Origin: an uncultured bacterium
Lineage (GTDB): Bacteria; Bacillota; Clostridia; Lachnospirales; Lachnospiraceae
Direction: 5' to 3'
Assembly: GCA_947071365.1 (NCBI GenBank)
Contig: CAMTFT010000081.1
Span: 1-7,263 of the forward strand
Length of the DNA stretch: 7,263 nt
Below are positions 5,435-7,263 of the stretch, piece after piece (the stretch's first letter is position 1; each line of letters starts with the position of its first letter). The notes under the pieces are model-generated. The model did not search any database and had not been told where the DNA came from. It saw only the letters and a list, made by a program, of their open reading frames with translations. A program made the position numbers and the translations under genes.

Positions 5435-7186
5435 CTTCCTCAGATACCTCCCCACCACCTTGGAAAAGCTCTCTATATTCCTGATGTACGCAAAATCCTT
5501 CCCGAATATCTTCTTCTCCGCCATCAGCTCCTTTTCCTTCCCGGTAAAGACACCGAGAACGCACACGCCGTTGCTGCGCAGCCGGCGCACCTCAAAAGCC
5601 GTATCCTTCACGGCATAATCCCCGTAATACGGTTTTGGATTTCTGCTGTTCGGCCGGTTGACAATGATATCGTTCGGCTTTCCGTCACTTAGGACGATCA
5701 GGATCTTCCCCTCCTCCTGCCTTTGCAGCAGGGAATCGCCTGCAGCCCGGATTGCAAGGCCGTCACGGTTATTCGAAGAAGTCACAAAATCAAGGATGCG
5801 CAGATTGTCCTCCCGGGGCGCATCGTACTCCCGGAATCTCTGGAGAATCGTATAATCCCAGAAGCTGCAAAAGCTCATGATCCGGTGCGGGATGTGGTTG
5901 TTGCTGAGGGATTCGCTGATGATATAAGCTTGCAGCGCCACCTGGCTTTGACGGTCACGCTGTGAACCGCTGGCATCCATCAGGACATCCACGACAAATT
6001 CCGAGTTATTTCTGCGGTTTGTCTTCAAAAACAGCCTGCCGGGCTCCTCGGTGCGCCCCACCTTCCACAGAAGCCTTGGAACGATTGCCCCAGACCATGC
6101 CATAGTATCCTCCGGCTCACTTCGGCGGTTTAAGGAGCGCTTCAGCTCATCCGTAAGCTGTTCGATGTTGCGCACCAGCATATTCCGACTGTTGCGAAAC
6201 AGAACCTTGTTCTTCTCCGCGTGACGCCGGGCATTTACGAACTGTGCATTCGTCCGAACGGGATTTTGCAGTATTCCATCCGTAAGGTAAAGGCTGCAGT
6301 CCGCATGGGCGCCGCGGCACAACCGCTGGTTCAGCCGCTTCTGCTCCATTTCCGTCAGATAAGAGCGTCCGTAATTCAGTTCTATATAGGAGTACATTTT
6401 TGCGGCGGCTTCCTCTGTGATCACCACGACCTTTTGTTTGCCCCGCTGCTTTTTCTCCTTCTCTTCCTCGTCCTGCTCCTCGCCTAAAACAGTGACCTGG
6501 CTGTTCATCTTATTCAGGTACTGTTCCAGCAGATCCTCCGTCATTTCCTCTTCCAGGAAATCACTCCAGTCAAACTCCTTCAGATCCTCTATTGTCACGT
6601 CCAGCACGTGCTGAAGGTCTCCGTGTTTGCGCAGAAAGCTCTTATCGATCAGTGAATTGTAAAGCTCGTCCGATACCCGAATGATATCCATGGTATCCTC
6701 AGTATCTTCCAATGCCACGATCTTGCGAGCGGCCTCTTCAATCTGCCTCTCACAGTGCCAGTCTCCCCGCAGATAACCGCGAAGCATGGCAATTTTGATC
6801 CTTCCCGGCAGGGATGCGCTCATTTTGTGGAAAGAAAAATCCAGCAGGTCCGAAAAGGCTCTTTCTCTCAGCTCCCATACACCGGGACGTTCCTTCGCGA
6901 TCTTGCGGTATACGGCTGCATCCACACAGAGCTGCGCCAATTCTGTAAGCGGGCGCTCCTGCGCACCGTAATACACCTTCTTCACCATATACATGGCAAG
7001 CTCATTCCGGTCAAAAAAACGCGCAAAAGCCCCCTGTTTTACCGCATCGTACAGGGAAATATATTTAGAACGGGAATAGGATTCCATATCCAGCTTCGTA
7101 TCAAGACGGTAATCCCCACTGACGGTCCACATCAGATTGCGTATTCTGTTTTCCGCTTCTATTTGAAGCTCATCCTCGTCATACAT
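5417..7186 (-). CDS. CobT/NorD-like VWA-domain protein
   Basis: This is a cytosolic protein of 589 residues with a C-terminal von Willebrand A domain of the type annotated as nitric oxide reductase activation protein or CobT-like. Such proteins usually pair with a MoxR-family AAA+ ATPase to remodel or insert metal into a client enzyme; the client here is unknown. The metal-binding MIDAS motif is intact: DASGS (404-408) within VVDVLMDASGS, a following NRDGLAIR (473-480) and LSDGKPND (499-506). The N-terminal 230 residues are mostly helical and contain an acidic segment (LKEFDWSDFLEEEMTEDLLE). A very charged linker follows at 236-252 (EEQDEEEKEKKQRGK region). There is no signal peptide. An in-frame TAG lies 21 bases before ATG, so this is the earliest ATG; its binding site is the G-rich AGGAGAGGGGGA, ending eleven bases upstream. 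The partner ATPase would be just outside the window. The last five codons belong to a tandem repeat. Confidence 0.92.
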   Translation of the reverse strand: MYDEDELQIEAENRIRNLMWTVSGDYRLDTKLDMESYSRSKYISLYDAVKQGAFARFFDRNELAMYMVKKVYYGAQERPLTELAQLCVDAAVYRKIAKERPGVWELRERAFSDLLDFSFHKMSASLPGRIKIAMLRGYLRGDWHCERQIEEAARKIVALEDTEDTMDIIRVSDELYNSLIDKSFLRKHGDLQHVLDVTIEDLKEFDWSDFLEEEMTEDLLEQYLNKMNSQVTVLGEEQDEEEKEKKQRGKQKVVVITEEAAAKMYSYIELNYGRSYLTEMEQKRLNQRLCRGAHADCSLYLTDGILQNPVRTNAQFVNARRHAEKNKVLFRNSRNMLVRNIEQLTDELKRSLNRRSEPEDTMAWSGAIVPRLLWKVGRTEEPGRLFLKTNRRNNSEFVVDVLMDASGSQRDRQSQVALQAYIISESLSNNHIPHRIMSFCSFWDYTILQRFREYDAPREDNLRILDFVTSSNNRDGLAIRAAGDSLLQRQEEGKILIVLSDGKPNDIIVNRPNSRNPKPYYGDYAVKDTAFEVRRLRSNGVCVLGVFTGKEKELMAEKKIFGKDFAYIRNIESFSKVVGRYLRKLLEDM

Positions 7187-7218
7187 CTGTGCTGCCGTCC
7201 CCCTCTCCTATTCTTTAC

Positions 7219-7263
7219 CTGTCTCTTATACACATCTGACGCTGCCGACGACTTAATAGGTGT
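7219..7263 (-). other. Nextera i5-side adapter (not biological)
   Basis: Bases 7219-7251 are the reverse complement of the Nextera Read 1 transposon adapter, beginning with the mosaic end CTGTCTCTTATACACATCT. Bases 7252-7259 (CTTAATAG) sit at the i5 index; from memory their reverse complement CTATTAAG matches index S518. Bases 7260-7263 (GTGT) are the first bases of the P5 side. The last genomic base is about 7218. Confidence 0.98.

Noticed and set aside
5265..5564. Minus-strand frame of 99 codons giving repeated GGHV/GGYV motifs through the tandem array
   Set aside because: It overlaps the VWA gene in another frame. The peptide repeats simply mirror the DNA repeat, and there is no start signal. 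It would matter only if frameshifting were shown.
5160..5618. Plus-strand frame of 152 codons with a Ser/Pro/Tyr-rich repetitive product
   Set aside because: Again a reflection of the tandem DNA repeat and antisense to two real genes.
47..7186. VWA protein and DUF4143 ATPase as parts of one defence or mobile system
   Set aside because: They lie 4.4 kb apart on opposite strands with ordinary housekeeping genes between them; nothing in the sequence links them.

Overview
The window is one tagmented DNA molecule or contig. Bases 1-46 and 7219-7263 are Illumina Nextera adapter with index bases, so the biological sequence runs from 47 to 7218. The genes suggest an endospore-forming, Gram-positive Clostridia genome, most likely Lachnospiraceae-like. 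The reasons are a spoIIR sporulation gene, strong AGGAGG-type ribosome binding sites, a clostridial Mrp protein with an N-terminal cysteine cluster, and moderately high GC. The taxon is an inference from gene content only.

Layout: five genes lie on the minus strand. In their direction of reading (right to left) they are a CobT/NorD-type von Willebrand A (VWA) protein (7186-5417), an Mrp/NBP35 Fe-S carrier ATPase (5226-4372), a UraA-type NCS2 nucleobase permease (4260-2992), the sporulation signalling protein SpoIIR (2826-2101) and a RarD-type EamA permease (1974-1090). One gene lies on the plus strand and converges on them. It is the 3' part of an AAA_14/DUF4143 ATPase (47-1018), whose Walker-A half is cut off by the left adapter junction. 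A 9-bp perfect hairpin at 1024-1048 separates the convergent pair.

The genes are mostly unrelated housekeeping, transport and sporulation functions. Their spacers are 110-190 bp, and several carry candidate promoters or hairpins, so they look like separate or loosely linked transcription units rather than one pathway operon. The VWA protein normally works with a MoxR-type AAA+ ATPase, which would be expected just beyond the right edge.

The most unusual non-coding structure is a six-copy tandem array at 5303-5434, downstream of the VWA gene. The last 15 coding bases of that gene (encoding LLEDM) are repeated five more times after its stop codon. Four of those five extra copies end in ATG followed at once by a stop codon. 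The second point of interest is a hairpin that buries the spoIIR ribosome binding site and, read on the other strand, looks like an intrinsic terminator. I see no RNA genes, insertion sequences or CRISPR arrays. No gene-free stretch exceeds 200 bases. I did not find a convincing new multi-gene system.
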